Source: an uncultured Thermoleophilia bacterium
Lineage (GTDB): Bacteria > Actinomycetota > Thermoleophilia > UBA2241
Length of the DNA: 15,539 nt
Assembly (NCBI GenBank): GCA_903921965.1
Contig: CAIXSE010000099.1
Span: forward strand, 1-15,539
Reading direction: 5' to 3'
In this document: in pieces, positions 7,601-14,266 of the stretch
Position numbering within the stretch: position 1 is the stretch's first letter
How the letters are laid out: the number at the start of each line of letters is the position of its first letter
The notes under the pieces: generated by a model
Seen by the model: only the letters and a program-made list of their open reading frames with translations
Database searches by the model: none
Told to the model about the DNA's origin: nothing
Program-made: the position numbers and the translations under genes

Positions 7601-7906
7601 GACGAGCCGGCGTCCGTCACCTCTGCGTACCGCCTGGTCACCCGCCGTGGCGGGTTCGACGACGTGCCGCTGCCCGAGCTGGAGGCCGACGCGCAGGACC
7701 GTCTCCGGTCGCTCGTCGCCGGGGCCCTCGACCTCGCGCAGCGCGGCCGCTTCCCCCGCACGAGGCGCGACAGGTGCGACTACTGCGACGTCGCCTACGC
7801 GTGTGGCGTGTCCGGGTGGGCCCGGGCGCGCAAGCGCGAGCACCCGGCGCTCGCGCCGCTGGTGGCGCTCCAGGGCCCCCCGGCCGCGGAGGGCACCGAT
7901 GCCTGA
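4658..7906 (+). CDS. addB: AddB-type subunit of the AddAB helicase-nuclease
   Basis: This 1082-residue protein, near the usual AddB length, is one subunit of the complex that resects double-strand DNA ends for RecA-dependent recombination. The N-terminus (LVSGRFPGLEEALCRRV) resembles the degenerate helicase-like fold of AddB, with no Walker A GxGKT motif. The C-terminus is a PD-(D/E)xK nuclease: FGSLVHAIL, then GRLDRVD, D942-Y-K944 in VIDYKTG, and QLPVYQLA. Four cysteines have the AddB iron-sulfur pattern: C788 (CPFTFLL) before the nuclease core, and C1040, C1043 and C1049 (C-x2-C-x5-C) after it. These are the staple that holds the domain in Bacillus AddB. A short acidic run (VDVDVDDD, about residues 447-454) is unusual. 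The last codons overlap the start of addA by 8 bp. In Bacillus AddB recognises Chi; whether that holds here is unknown. Confidence 0.9.
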   Translation: MAGADGTGSGVLVSGRFPGLEEALCRRVAELKDGRPLAPLTVVVGSSAVRTHVGDLLIRRLGGVANVAVVTFARYAADLMACSSQSPVLGGPARERLVRRLVSANTSALGYFRPVADRPHFAAALAATFADLREGCVDPRSPWPGAEPEAVAEGGVGQSSAALDDLALLYAAYCDALRALGVTDRAGVLRAAAGLVAAAPGSSSHVVFYGLYDLNRAQELLAVAALRAGADAFVPVPRGGARAGGTLYDAARAAGLAERCEEGLPPDCDAARIAGVWRPSGVQPDRPELSGDGTLAVVSVPDERSEAREAVRAVVAAAERGVPLRDCAVLVPRGDDVEFLAAALAGAGLPVACRLPDRSAGPRLLLALGECLEPQSGEPFARRAVIDLLTAAPLRGAAPEGGDTALWLDEAREAGVVCGLAQWLERVPARRRALERRVADLESRVVDVDVDDDAGGERLERMRGRLRAAQSLERAVGLLAHARRQLPERADWAAWGESFAGLAEALFSAEAAESARDAAGRLGALALLDEQADLATAVEALRDLLAGGTVPQGRAGRVGVAVLTPLEARGLSFSTVVITGLAEGGLPVRARPDPLLGDAARRGLNGLPGVRLPLAEERDAESAQVFAFACEAARDRLVLLAPRTDAATGRPRLPSRYLVRLASLAAGRPVGQDEFLTGRPLSAVWHRAGAGPAFAAGVTWVDERERDGAALLSLSASGARSAASAYLSAVLGAARPAERRLGAWRSARSPEPGEWDGLLGGEAQSVLAQRQLFQAEVHPTTLERYVSCPFTFLLRSVYELEAPQEPGDSLDMDVMEFGSLVHAILETVYERAIAEHLDLQGALAATAEAWRSHCAEAERSGVTGAELAWSVRKEVMLDDLCETVRRDPVFAAGDGDPVAVEWRFGERYGRVVTLVLDEGRSVRFAGRLDRVDRAAAGARVIDYKTGAGGTERQRLKDRLSVQLPVYQLAVRQWWTELAGGPDEPASVTSAYRLVTRRGGFDDVPLPELEADAQDRLRSLVAGALDLAQRGRFPRTRRDRCDYCDVAYACGVSGWARARKREHPALAPLVALQGPPAAEGTDA

Positions 7907-10900
7907 GCGGCGGGTCTGTGACCAGGACGTGCGCGACCGGGTCACCGGCGACCTGTCCACGACCTTCCTGCTCGAGGCCGGGGCCGGCACCGGCAAGACC
8001 AGGGTGCTGGTCGACCGCTACGTCGCGTGCGTGCTCGACGTCGGCGATGTGCGCGCCGTCGCGGCCATCACGTTCACCGAGAAGGCCGCCGGCGAGCTGC
8101 GCCAGCGCGTCCGCGAAGACCTCGAACGCCGGGCCGCCGTGGCCGAGCCCGGCTCCAGCGCCGCGGAGACCGTGCAGGCGGCGCTTGATGCCCTGGACGA
8201 CGCGCCGATCAGCACCATCCACGGCTTCGCCGGCCGCCTGCTGCGCGAGTTCCCGGTCGAGGCCCGCGTCGACCCGGCCTTCGAGCAGCTCGACGCCCTG
8301 GCCGCCGACCTCGAGCGCGCCCGGCTGTGGCGCGAGTGGCTCACGGCGCTCGCCGCCGGCGAGCCGGCGATGCGGGAGTCACGCGCATGGGTCACCCGCC
8401 TGCTGCGCGCCGGCGTCAAGCTCGACGACGTGCGCGAGCTCGCCGTAGGATCCAAGGGCGTGTTCGGCGAGCGGTACGACGTGGCCCCGGTCACGTCCGT
8501 GCCCGACGAGCCCGACCTGGCGGCCGGCCTCGCCGCGCTCGCCCCCGGCGTGGCCGCGCTGGCGAGCTACTGTGCAAGCGCCTGCAGCGACCCGTCAGAC
8601 GGCGGCTGCAGGGGCGCCACGGACCTCGTCGATGTCTGCAAGTCGCTGGGGGACTCGCCGCCGCCCGACGCCGACCAGCTCATGGCCGCGCTCCTCGGCA
8701 TCAAGCTGAAGGCCACCGCCAAGGGCCTCGGCGGGCGCAAAGACAACTGGGACGACGCGCAGGGCGGCAAAGACGAGCTCTGGCGCCGGTACGAGACCGT
8801 CGCCGCCGGCGTCACCGCGCTCAAGGATGCCTACGCGGAGTACCTCACGGCACTCGCCGTCGCCGCCGCCGACCGGTTCTCGCGCTGGGCCGGCGAGGCC
8901 CAGCTCTCCCTCGGCCGTCTGGACTTCACCGACCTGCTGGGCTGCCTGCGCGACCTCCTCGCCCACGATCGCGAGGCGCGCCGCCTCCTGCAGCGCCGGT
9001 TCCGCTACCTGCTCGTGGACGAGTTCCAGGACACCGACCCGCTGCAGGCCGAGATCGTCTTCTTCCTCTGTGAGCGCCGGGCGCTGGCCTCCGACTGGCG
9101 AGAGGTCGTGCTCGCCCCCGGCAAGCTGTTCCTCGTCGGCGATCCCAAACAGTCCATCTACCGGTTCCGCCGCGCCGACATCGCCATGTACGACGAGGTC
9201 AAGGCGCTCGTCGCGGCGCAGCCCGGCGGCACCGGGGACGTCTGCGCGATCAGCCAGAACTTCCGCACCACGCCCTCCGTCATCGGCTGGGTGAACAACG
9301 TGTTCGCCGACCTCTTCGACGCGGAGCAGGAGATGGGGAGGCAGCCCGGCTACCAGTGGGTCGAACCCTTCAGGGAGGAGGCTCCGGGGTCGCGGGTCGC
9401 CGTGCTGCTCGGTCCGCCCTACGACGGTGCGGCAGGCGCCAGTGAGGCGGCGCGGCGCGACGAGGCGCGTGCCGTCGCCGGATTGCTTGCCCGGGTGCCC
9501 GGCGACTCCGGGCGCTGGCCGGTCCGCGAGAAGGACGAGGCCGGCGCCGAGCGCCCGCGCCCGCCGCGCTGGGGCGACATCGCCGTGCTCTACCGCACCA
9601 CGATCGGCCTGGAGACGCTCGAAGAGGCGCTGCGCGAGGCCGGCGTCCCTTACCGCGTCGACGGCGGCAAGACCTACTTCCAGCGGCGTGAGGTCGACGA
9701 CATGCTCCTCTGCCTGCGCGCCGTCGACGACCCCAGCGACGGACCGGCCGTGTACGGTGCCCTGCACTCCACGCTCTTCGGCTTCAGCGACGACGACCTC
9801 TTCCTGTACTGGGCGGCCGGCGGCCGTTTCGATCTGTTCGCCGCCGGGGGCCCGCCGGATCACGAGGCGGTGACGCAGGCGCTCGGCGTGCTGCACGACC
9901 TGCACGCCCTCCGCGCCGAGCGTGAACCGCACGAGCTGCTGACGGGGCTCATCCGGTCGACGCGTGCCTTCGAGTTCCTCGCGGCGACCGGCGCCGGCGC
10001 GTCGCAGGCCGTCGCCAACCTGCAGCAGCTCGTTGAACGTGCCCGGGCCTTCTCCGGGGCCGGCGGCGGCGGCCTCGGCGCGTTCCTCGCGTGGGCCGCC
10101 GAGGCCGGCGACGCGTCCGGCGAGCAGGAGTCCCAGGTCGACGACGACGGCGACGTCGTGCGGCTGCTCACCATCCACAAGGCCAAAGGGCTCGAGTTCC
10201 CCATCGTGCTGGTGTTCGGTGGGTCCCGCGGCGGCGGGGGCGGGGGCGGCGAGCCTATCGTCGACCGCGCTGTCAGAAGAGTCGTCGCGCGGGTGCGCGC
10301 CGCCCTGCCCGGCTCGGCCGCGCAGGCGCTCGAGCCGCAGGCGTACACGGCGCTCAGCGACCGCGAGAAGCTCATGAGCGAGAGCGAGCTGCGACGTCTG
10401 CTGTACGTCGCCACCACCCGCGCCCGCGACCACCTTGTGCTCAGCTGCTTCGGCAATGCCCTCACGAAGGCCGGCTCGCCGGTGAGCGGCGCGCTGTTCG
10501 GGCCCATCGCCGCAGGGCTGCCCGCACCGGCGGTGCTCACCGGGGACGCGGACGACGACGGGCTGCTGGTGCTCGCGCCTCCGGCAGTGCTGCGGGGCGA
10601 GCCGGCCGACGCCGCGGCCGACGCAGGCGCGCTCATCGACGAACGCGAGGCGTGGCGGGTGCAGCGCGAGGAGCTGCTGCGGCGGGCCGGTCGCCCGGCC
10701 CCGGCCACCAGTCCGAGTGGGCTTGAGCACGTGGACGAGGAGGTCCGCACCGGCGGGCCGGGCGCCCCGGCGGGGAGGGCCAGTGCGCTGGCCCTGGGCT
10801 CGGCCGTCCACCGCATCATGGAGCTGTGCGACCTGGCCGACGTTGCCTCGCTCGAGCGCGTCGCGCCGACCGTGCTCGGTGAAGTCGGCCGTCCGGATCT

Positions 10901-11354
10901 CCTGGACGACGTGCTGGAGCTCGCCGCGGCGTGCTGGTCCGCGGGTCCCGTGCGCGCCGCGGCGGCTGCTGGAGCCGGCGACCCTGAGGCCGTGTTCCGC
11001 GAGGTGCCCATCGGCGCCATCGTGGAGGACGTCGTCGTCAGCGGGGCCATCGACCTCCTCTACCGCACCGGCGACGGGTGGGTCGTGGTCGACTACAAGA
11101 CCGACAAGGCGGCAGACGAGGCGACCCTGCTGTCGCGCTACCGGCCGCAGGGCGCCGCCTACGCGCTGGCGGTCGAGGCGGTGCTCGGCGAGGGCGCCGT
11201 CCGCGAGGTCGCGTTCATCCCGGCCCGTGCGGGCGGGGCGCCGGTGGTCGTGCCCGTCGACGAGGCGCTGCGGGCGCTGGCCCGCCGGGAGGTCGGCGCG
11301 GCGGCCGACGCGGGCCGCGCCCTCGCCCCGGATGAACTCGCCGACGATCGCTGA
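7899..11354 (+). CDS. addA: AddA-type helicase-nuclease subunit (UvrD/SF1A helicase plus nuclease)
   Basis: This 1151-residue protein is the motor subunit partnered with AddB. The SF1A helicase motifs run in order: Walker A EAGAGTGKT (K33), motif Ia TFTEKAAGELRQRV, TIHGFAGRLLREFP, Walker B LLVDEFQDTD (D374-E375), motif III VGDPKQSIYRFR (D415, Q418), motif IV SQNFRTTPSVIGWVN, motif V LLTIHKAKGLEFP and motif VI LLYVATTRARDHLVLS. A C-terminal RecB-like nuclease follows: LGSAVHRIME, SGAIDLLYR, D1065-Y-K1067 in VVDYKTDKA, and YRPQGAAYALA. Both halves look intact, so the complex should have two nuclease sites. The ATG at 7899 overlaps the addB stop by 8 bp, so translation is coupled. A Gly-rich insert (SRGGGGGGGEP) follows motif V. 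RecB or AdnA could be considered, but the AddB partner with its iron-sulfur staple favours AddA. Confidence 0.92.
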   Translation: MPERRVCDQDVRDRVTGDLSTTFLLEAGAGTGKTRVLVDRYVACVLDVGDVRAVAAITFTEKAAGELRQRVREDLERRAAVAEPGSSAAETVQAALDALDDAPISTIHGFAGRLLREFPVEARVDPAFEQLDALAADLERARLWREWLTALAAGEPAMRESRAWVTRLLRAGVKLDDVRELAVGSKGVFGERYDVAPVTSVPDEPDLAAGLAALAPGVAALASYCASACSDPSDGGCRGATDLVDVCKSLGDSPPPDADQLMAALLGIKLKATAKGLGGRKDNWDDAQGGKDELWRRYETVAAGVTALKDAYAEYLTALAVAAADRFSRWAGEAQLSLGRLDFTDLLGCLRDLLAHDREARRLLQRRFRYLLVDEFQDTDPLQAEIVFFLCERRALASDWREVVLAPGKLFLVGDPKQSIYRFRRADIAMYDEVKALVAAQPGGTGDVCAISQNFRTTPSVIGWVNNVFADLFDAEQEMGRQPGYQWVEPFREEAPGSRVAVLLGPPYDGAAGASEAARRDEARAVAGLLARVPGDSGRWPVREKDEAGAERPRPPRWGDIAVLYRTTIGLETLEEALREAGVPYRVDGGKTYFQRREVDDMLLCLRAVDDPSDGPAVYGALHSTLFGFSDDDLFLYWAAGGRFDLFAAGGPPDHEAVTQALGVLHDLHALRAEREPHELLTGLIRSTRAFEFLAATGAGASQAVANLQQLVERARAFSGAGGGGLGAFLAWAAEAGDASGEQESQVDDDGDVVRLLTIHKAKGLEFPIVLVFGGSRGGGGGGGEPIVDRAVRRVVARVRAALPGSAAQALEPQAYTALSDREKLMSESELRRLLYVATTRARDHLVLSCFGNALTKAGSPVSGALFGPIAAGLPAPAVLTGDADDDGLLVLAPPAVLRGEPADAAADAGALIDEREAWRVQREELLRRAGRPAPATSPSGLEHVDEEVRTGGPGAPAGRASALALGSAVHRIMELCDLADVASLERVAPTVLGEVGRPDLLDDVLELAAACWSAGPVRAAAAAGAGDPEAVFREVPIGAIVEDVVVSGAIDLLYRTGDGWVVVDYKTDKAADEATLLSRYRPQGAAYALAVEAVLGEGAVREVAFIPARAGGAPVVVPVDEALRALARREVGAAADAGRALAPDELADDR

Positions 11355-11401
11355 GTCTCGCCCGCCGCACCCCGGCGCCCCGAGCGCGTCCGCGCCGGCG
11401 G

Positions 11402-11407
11402 TATGCT
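11402..11407 (+). promoter_or_regulatory. -10 element of the YkgJ-family gene, leaderless transcript predicted
   Basis: TATGCT (11402-11407) within the string CGCCGGCGG-TATGCT, identical over 15 bp to the element before the cupin gene, ends 6 nt before GTG 11414. There is no Shine-Dalgarno. The 59-bp gap after addA and this element suggest the gene has its own promoter in addition to any read-through. Confidence 0.6.
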
Positions 11408-11413
11408 GGGCGC

Positions 11414-12079
11414 GTGGACACCGAAGCGATCAGCCCTCCGGGCCCGGACCTTCCCGCCGGCGACTTCTCGGCCTGGCTCCGCGAGACCCTGGCGGCCATC
11501 GCCGAGAAACGCGAGGCCGACGTGCCCTGCGGGCCGTGCAACGCCTGCTGCCGGACGTCCCACCACATCAACGTCCGGCCGGAGGACAGGCGGGCGCTGC
11601 GCCGCCTGCCGCCCGCCTACCTGAGCCCGGCCCCGGACCTGCCGCCGGGCAACCTGTACCTCGGCTTCGACGCAGCCGGCCGCTGCCCCATGCTCGTCGA
11701 CGACCGCTGCACCATCTACGCCGACCGGCCGCGTGCCTGCCGCACCTACGACTGCCGCATCTACGCGGCCACCGGGACTGAGGCCGACCGCCCGGACATC
11801 GACGTGCAGGCGCGCCGCTGGAGGTTCGCCTTCCCGGCCGCGCGCGACCGCGAGGAGCTGACCGCCGTCCGTGACGCCGTCGCCTTCATCCTCGCCCACC
11901 CGGAGGCGTTCCCGAGCGCGGCCGCACACCGCCAGCCGCTGCGCGTCGCGGTGTGCGCCATCTGGGTCCACGAGCACTTCCTGGACCGGCCGCGCCGGCC
12001 CTGGCGCCCGGCCGAGACGGAGCGCCGCCGGGTCCGCGCCGTCGCCGACGCCCACGAGCTGCTCTTCGGCGACGGCTGA
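11414..12079 (+). CDS. YkgJ-family (UPF0153) cysteine-cluster metal-binding protein
   Basis: This 221-residue protein carries the YkgJ/CxxCxxCC signature. C39, C42, C45 and C46 lie in CGPCNACCRTS; then come C91 and C99 (GRCPMLVDDRCTIYADRP) and C109 and C114 (ACRTYDCRIY). Eight cysteines in this order are typical of a family thought to bind zinc or iron, with no firmly known reaction. There is no signal peptide or membrane segment, so it is cytoplasmic. The C-terminal half (residues 125-221) is Arg-rich and not conserved in any motif I recognise. GTG 11414 is chosen because of the -10 element 6 nt before it and because the conserved cysteine block starts about 40 residues later. It follows addA by 59 bp in the same direction, but the proximity alone does not establish a role in DNA repair. 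Confidence 0.85.
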   Translation: MDTEAISPPGPDLPAGDFSAWLRETLAAIAEKREADVPCGPCNACCRTSHHINVRPEDRRALRRLPPAYLSPAPDLPPGNLYLGFDAAGRCPMLVDDRCTIYADRPRACRTYDCRIYAATGTEADRPDIDVQARRWRFAFPAARDREELTAVRDAVAFILAHPEAFPSAAAHRQPLRVAVCAIWVHEHFLDRPRRPWRPAETERRRVRAVADAHELLFGDG

Positions 12080-12086
12080 GCCGGCG

Positions 12087-12166
12087 GGTCCCCGGCTCCC
12101 GCCGTCGGTCCCCGGCTCCCGCCGTCGGCCCCCGGCTCCCGCCGTCGGCCCCCGGCTCCCGCCGTC
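12087..12166. repeat. Four tandem copies of a 20-bp unit between convergent genes
   Basis: The units are 12087-12106, 12107-12126, 12127-12146 and 12147-12166. Units 1 and 2 read GGTCCCCGGCTCCCGCCGTC; units 3 and 4 differ only at position 3 (C for T). The array begins 7 nt after the YkgJ-family stop and its last two bases are the first two of the histidine kinase stop codon (minus strand). A degenerate partial fifth unit (AGTCTCCGTC) continues into the kinase 3' end. Each unit can form a small GGC-TCCC-GCC hairpin, and neighbouring units a GCCG/CGGC pairing. No other terminator is visible between these two convergent genes. Confidence 0.9.
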
Positions 12167-13802
12167 AGTCTCCGTCCGCGGACGGCAGCTGGAACCAGAA
12201 GGTGGCGCCCGTCCCGGGCTCGCCCTCGGCCCACACGCGCCCGCCGTGCCGGGCGATGATCCGCCGTACGGTCGCCAGGCCGATGCCGGAGCCCTCGAAC
12301 TCTCCCGGCCGGTGGAGCTGCTGGAAGGCGGTGAACAGGCGGGATGCCTGGTCCTGGTCGAAGCCGATACCGTCGTCGCGCACGAAGAACGCGTCCTCGC
12401 CGCCGACCTGTTCCCGGCCCACCTCGATGTGTGCTGCGGGCTGCGTGCTGGTGAACTTCCAGGCGTTGCCCACGAGGTTCACCAGCACGATGCGCAGCAG
12501 CGAGGCGTCCGCGGTCGCCGCCAGCCCGGGCTGCACCACGACCTCGACCTCGCGCCCTTCGCTCGACTCCCTCAGGTCGCCGACGATCTCCCCGGCCATG
12601 GCGGTGATGTCGACGGGCGCGACGGCGAGCGGCTTGCGTGAGGCTCGCGAGAGGCTCAGCAGGTCGTCGATGAGGGCGCCCATCCGTTGCGCGGCGGCGC
12701 GCACGCGTTCGAGGTCGGCGACCTCCTCGGGGGTCAGGCGGTCATGTGCCTCGGCGGCCACGATCGCGCTGAAGCCGTCGATGGCGCGCAGAGGGGCGCG
12801 CAGGTCGTGGGAGACGGAGTAGGAGAAGGCTTCCAGCTCCTCGTTCGCGCCTTCGAGCTGCGAGGTGCGCGACTTCACGCGCGACTCGAGCTCGGCGTTG
12901 AGCCGGCGGACGGCGGCGTCCGCCTTGCGCTTCTCGGTGACGTCGTTGAGCGTGGTGTACGCCTCGTAGGGACGGTCCTCGCCGGGGTGGAACAGCGGCA
13001 CGGCGTCGACGACGATCCAGCGGTACGCGTCGTCGGCCGGGTTGAAGACGCCCATCACGACGTCGTGCACCGCGCGGCCTGTCGCCAGAGCCACCGACGA
13101 CGGGTGCTGCTCCCGCGGGAAGTCGGAGCCGTCCTCGCGCACCGCGCGCCAGCGCGGGTCGGCCGACGTGCGTCCCTGCAGCTGGTCGAGCGTGAGGCCC
13201 AGCAGGTGCTGGGCGGCGGGGTTGGCGGCCGTGATGCGTCCGTCGGCGGCCTGGTACACCACACCCTGCGGCATGCTCTCGAAGAGCCTGCGGTGCCGCA
13301 GTTCGCTCTCTGCGAGAGCGCTCCTCGCCTCGACCTGCGCGGTCACGTCGCGCCCGATGACCACGCTGCCGATGATCTCGCCGTGCTCCCCGCGGACCGG
13401 CCCGAAGCTGTAGCTCGCGATCCAGCGTTCCCCGGTGTCTTTGCGACTCACTCCGTACAGCACGGTGGAGGCGACCTCGCCCCGCAGCGCCATCGGCACC
13501 GCCCACAGGTCGAGCGGGGCCGGCTCCCAGTCCTCGAAGTAGACGTCGAAGAGGGTGGGGTACTCCTGATAGGTCTTGAGGCACTCGTCGATGCTGGCGA
13601 AGCGGTTCAGCGTCGCGAAGGCCTCGTTCAGGCGCACCGGATTGCCCATCTCGTCGGAGATGTACACGCCGTCGGCCATGCTCTCCAGGGCCGCCTCGAG
13701 CGTCGCGCGCGCGACGTCGGGCGCGTCCCGCGCGCCGGGTCCGGTCTCTGCGTGCGGCCGCGGGACCACAGGCCCGCGCCCGTCCTGGCTGCCCGGCTCC
13801 AC
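12165..13802 (-). CDS. Cytoplasmic PAS-PAS sensor histidine kinase
   Basis: This 545-residue protein has no membrane helix or signal peptide. Residues 1-30 are low-complexity. A first PAS domain covers about 34-158 (SMADGVYISDEMGNPVRLNEAF ... GSVVIGRDVTAQ) and a second about 165-290 (LFESMPQGVVYQAADGRITAANPAA ... YTTLNDVTEKRK). A coiled linker leads to the HisKA domain with phospho-acceptor H332 in SYSVSHDLRAPLRAIDGF, then the HATPase: N box NLVGNAWKF (442-450), G1 DDGIGFD (476-482), G2 GSGIGLA (504-510). The HATPase and HisKA sequences resemble the phytochrome-type kinase family, but no GAF/PHY chromophore domains are present. I chose GTG 13802 because AAGGGGGA lies 6 nt upstream. No response regulator is adjacent, so its partner and signal are unknown. 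A promoter for it lies near 13873-13878. Confidence 0.9.
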   Translation of the reverse strand: MEPGSQDGRGPVVPRPHAETGPGARDAPDVARATLEAALESMADGVYISDEMGNPVRLNEAFATLNRFASIDECLKTYQEYPTLFDVYFEDWEPAPLDLWAVPMALRGEVASTVLYGVSRKDTGERWIASYSFGPVRGEHGEIIGSVVIGRDVTAQVEARSALAESELRHRRLFESMPQGVVYQAADGRITAANPAAQHLLGLTLDQLQGRTSADPRWRAVREDGSDFPREQHPSSVALATGRAVHDVVMGVFNPADDAYRWIVVDAVPLFHPGEDRPYEAYTTLNDVTEKRKADAAVRRLNAELESRVKSRTSQLEGANEELEAFSYSVSHDLRAPLRAIDGFSAIVAAEAHDRLTPEEVADLERVRAAAQRMGALIDDLLSLSRASRKPLAVAPVDITAMAGEIVGDLRESSEGREVEVVVQPGLAATADASLLRIVLVNLVGNAWKFTSTQPAAHIEVGREQVGGEDAFFVRDDGIGFDQDQASRLFTAFQQLHRPGEFEGSGIGLATVRRIIARHGGRVWAEGEPGTGATFWFQLPSADGD

Positions 13803-13872
13803 CCGCTTCCCCCTTGCGCCGTGACCTTCGTTCGCCGGCCTGCGTGCGGCCGGCTCTCGCCATGGTGAGCCG

Positions 13873-13878
13873 ACTGTA
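13873..13878 (-). promoter_or_regulatory. Predicted -10 element for the histidine kinase gene
   Basis: On the minus strand TACAGT is preceded by TGG, an extended -10, with a weak TGCCCA (13896-13901) 17 nt further upstream. Transcription would start near 13866, leaving about a 64-nt leader before GTG 13802. An ATG at 13864, nearly at that start site, is out of frame with the kinase. Confidence 0.5.
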
Positions 13879-13927
13879 CCACCCCGTGCCGGGGCTGGGC
13901 AGTCCCCGGCCGAGGCGCTCCGCACGG

Positions 13928-13956
13928 TTGACCCTTGATGCGCCCTTGCATAGAGT
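13928..13956 (+). promoter_or_regulatory. Predicted sigma-70-type promoter of the ord-ortA transcript
   Basis: TTGACC (13928-13933), a 17-nt spacer and TAGAGT (13951-13956) make the best -35/-10 pair in the window. Transcription would start near 13963, about 304 nt before the ord start codon. I see no convincing second promoter between 13963 and 14267. It is divergent from the kinase promoter, with start sites about 100 bp apart. Confidence 0.65.
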
Positions 13957-13964
13957 TGATACGT

Positions 13965-13982
13965 CGCCGGCGCCCGCCGGCG
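13965..13982 (+). promoter_or_regulatory. GC-rich hairpin at the 5' end of the ord leader RNA
   Basis: CGCCGGCG (13965-13972) is repeated at 13975-13982 after CC. Because the octamer is its own reverse complement, the two copies can fold into a stem at the very start of the predicted transcript, or act as a DNA palindrome pair for a regulator. Either role is inference. Confidence 0.45.
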
Positions 13983-14006
13983 CCAGTCCGAGCGGAGGAG
14001 GCGCAG

Positions 14007-14075
14007 ATGGGCAAAGAGCTCGCGATCCTCGCGCACGACACGGTCGACCAGCCTCCTCCAGCGCTCCTCTCCTAG
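14007..14075 (+). CDS. Putative 22-residue leader peptide upstream of ord
   Basis: ATG 14007 follows GGAGGAGG (13994-14001) with a 5-nt gap, one of the strongest Shine-Dalgarno sequences in the window. The ORF encodes MGKELAILAHDTVDQPPPAL followed by LS and ends at TAG 14073. It lies in the leader of the ord-ortA transcript. Two things suggest regulation. The PPP at residues 16-18 is a classic ribosome-slowing motif relieved by EF-P. The bases around those codons (GCCTCCTCC, 14051-14059) are exactly complementary to the Shine-Dalgarno (GGAGGAGGC, 13994-14002), allowing a 9-bp helix that would hide the start. I do not recognise the peptide; it could also be the remnant of a longer gene or chance. 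Confidence 0.45.
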   Translation: MGKELAILAHDTVDQPPPALLS

Positions 14076-14266
14076 CCGCACGCCGCGCGTCCGCCGACGC
14101 CCGGCGCGGCCGCCTCTGCAGCGCGCTCACCGTCCTCGTTCGCCGCGCCACGCTTCTCACGGAAGCCTCGATGCGCGCACCCGCGGTGGCGCGCCGCACA
14201 TCCATCGAGCACACACCCGAAGCGGGTCCCCGGCCGTACGCCGCCCCGCGTGGAGAGGAGCCAGAC
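14076..14266 (+). other. Untranslated leader between the small ORF and ord
   Basis: This 191-bp stretch holds no supported gene. It contains a possible 7-bp hairpin, GCCGCGC (14082-14088) with GCGCGGC (14104-14110), just after the leader ORF, and the ord ribosome-binding site GGAGAGGAG (14252-14260). In DNA this GC-rich, a 7-bp stem may be chance. There is no T-run to mark an attenuator. Confidence 0.4.

Noticed and set aside
8595..10811. A 738-residue minus-strand open frame opposite addA.
   Set aside because: No motif or start signal; addA motifs are complete and continuous on the plus strand.
12087..12166. CRISPR array.
   Set aside because: The 20-bp units are directly adjacent with no spacers, and no cas gene is present.
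13803..14081. N-terminal extension of the histidine kinase to GTG 14081.
   Set aside because: It would run through both divergent promoters and the leader ORF; the sequence is not conserved, while GTG 13802 has a good Shine-Dalgarno.
13814..14266. N-terminal extension of ord by 151 residues.
   Set aside because: The Rossmann fold begins right at ATG 14267, which has a strong ribosome-binding site; the extension is Arg/Ala/Pro-rich leader sequence.
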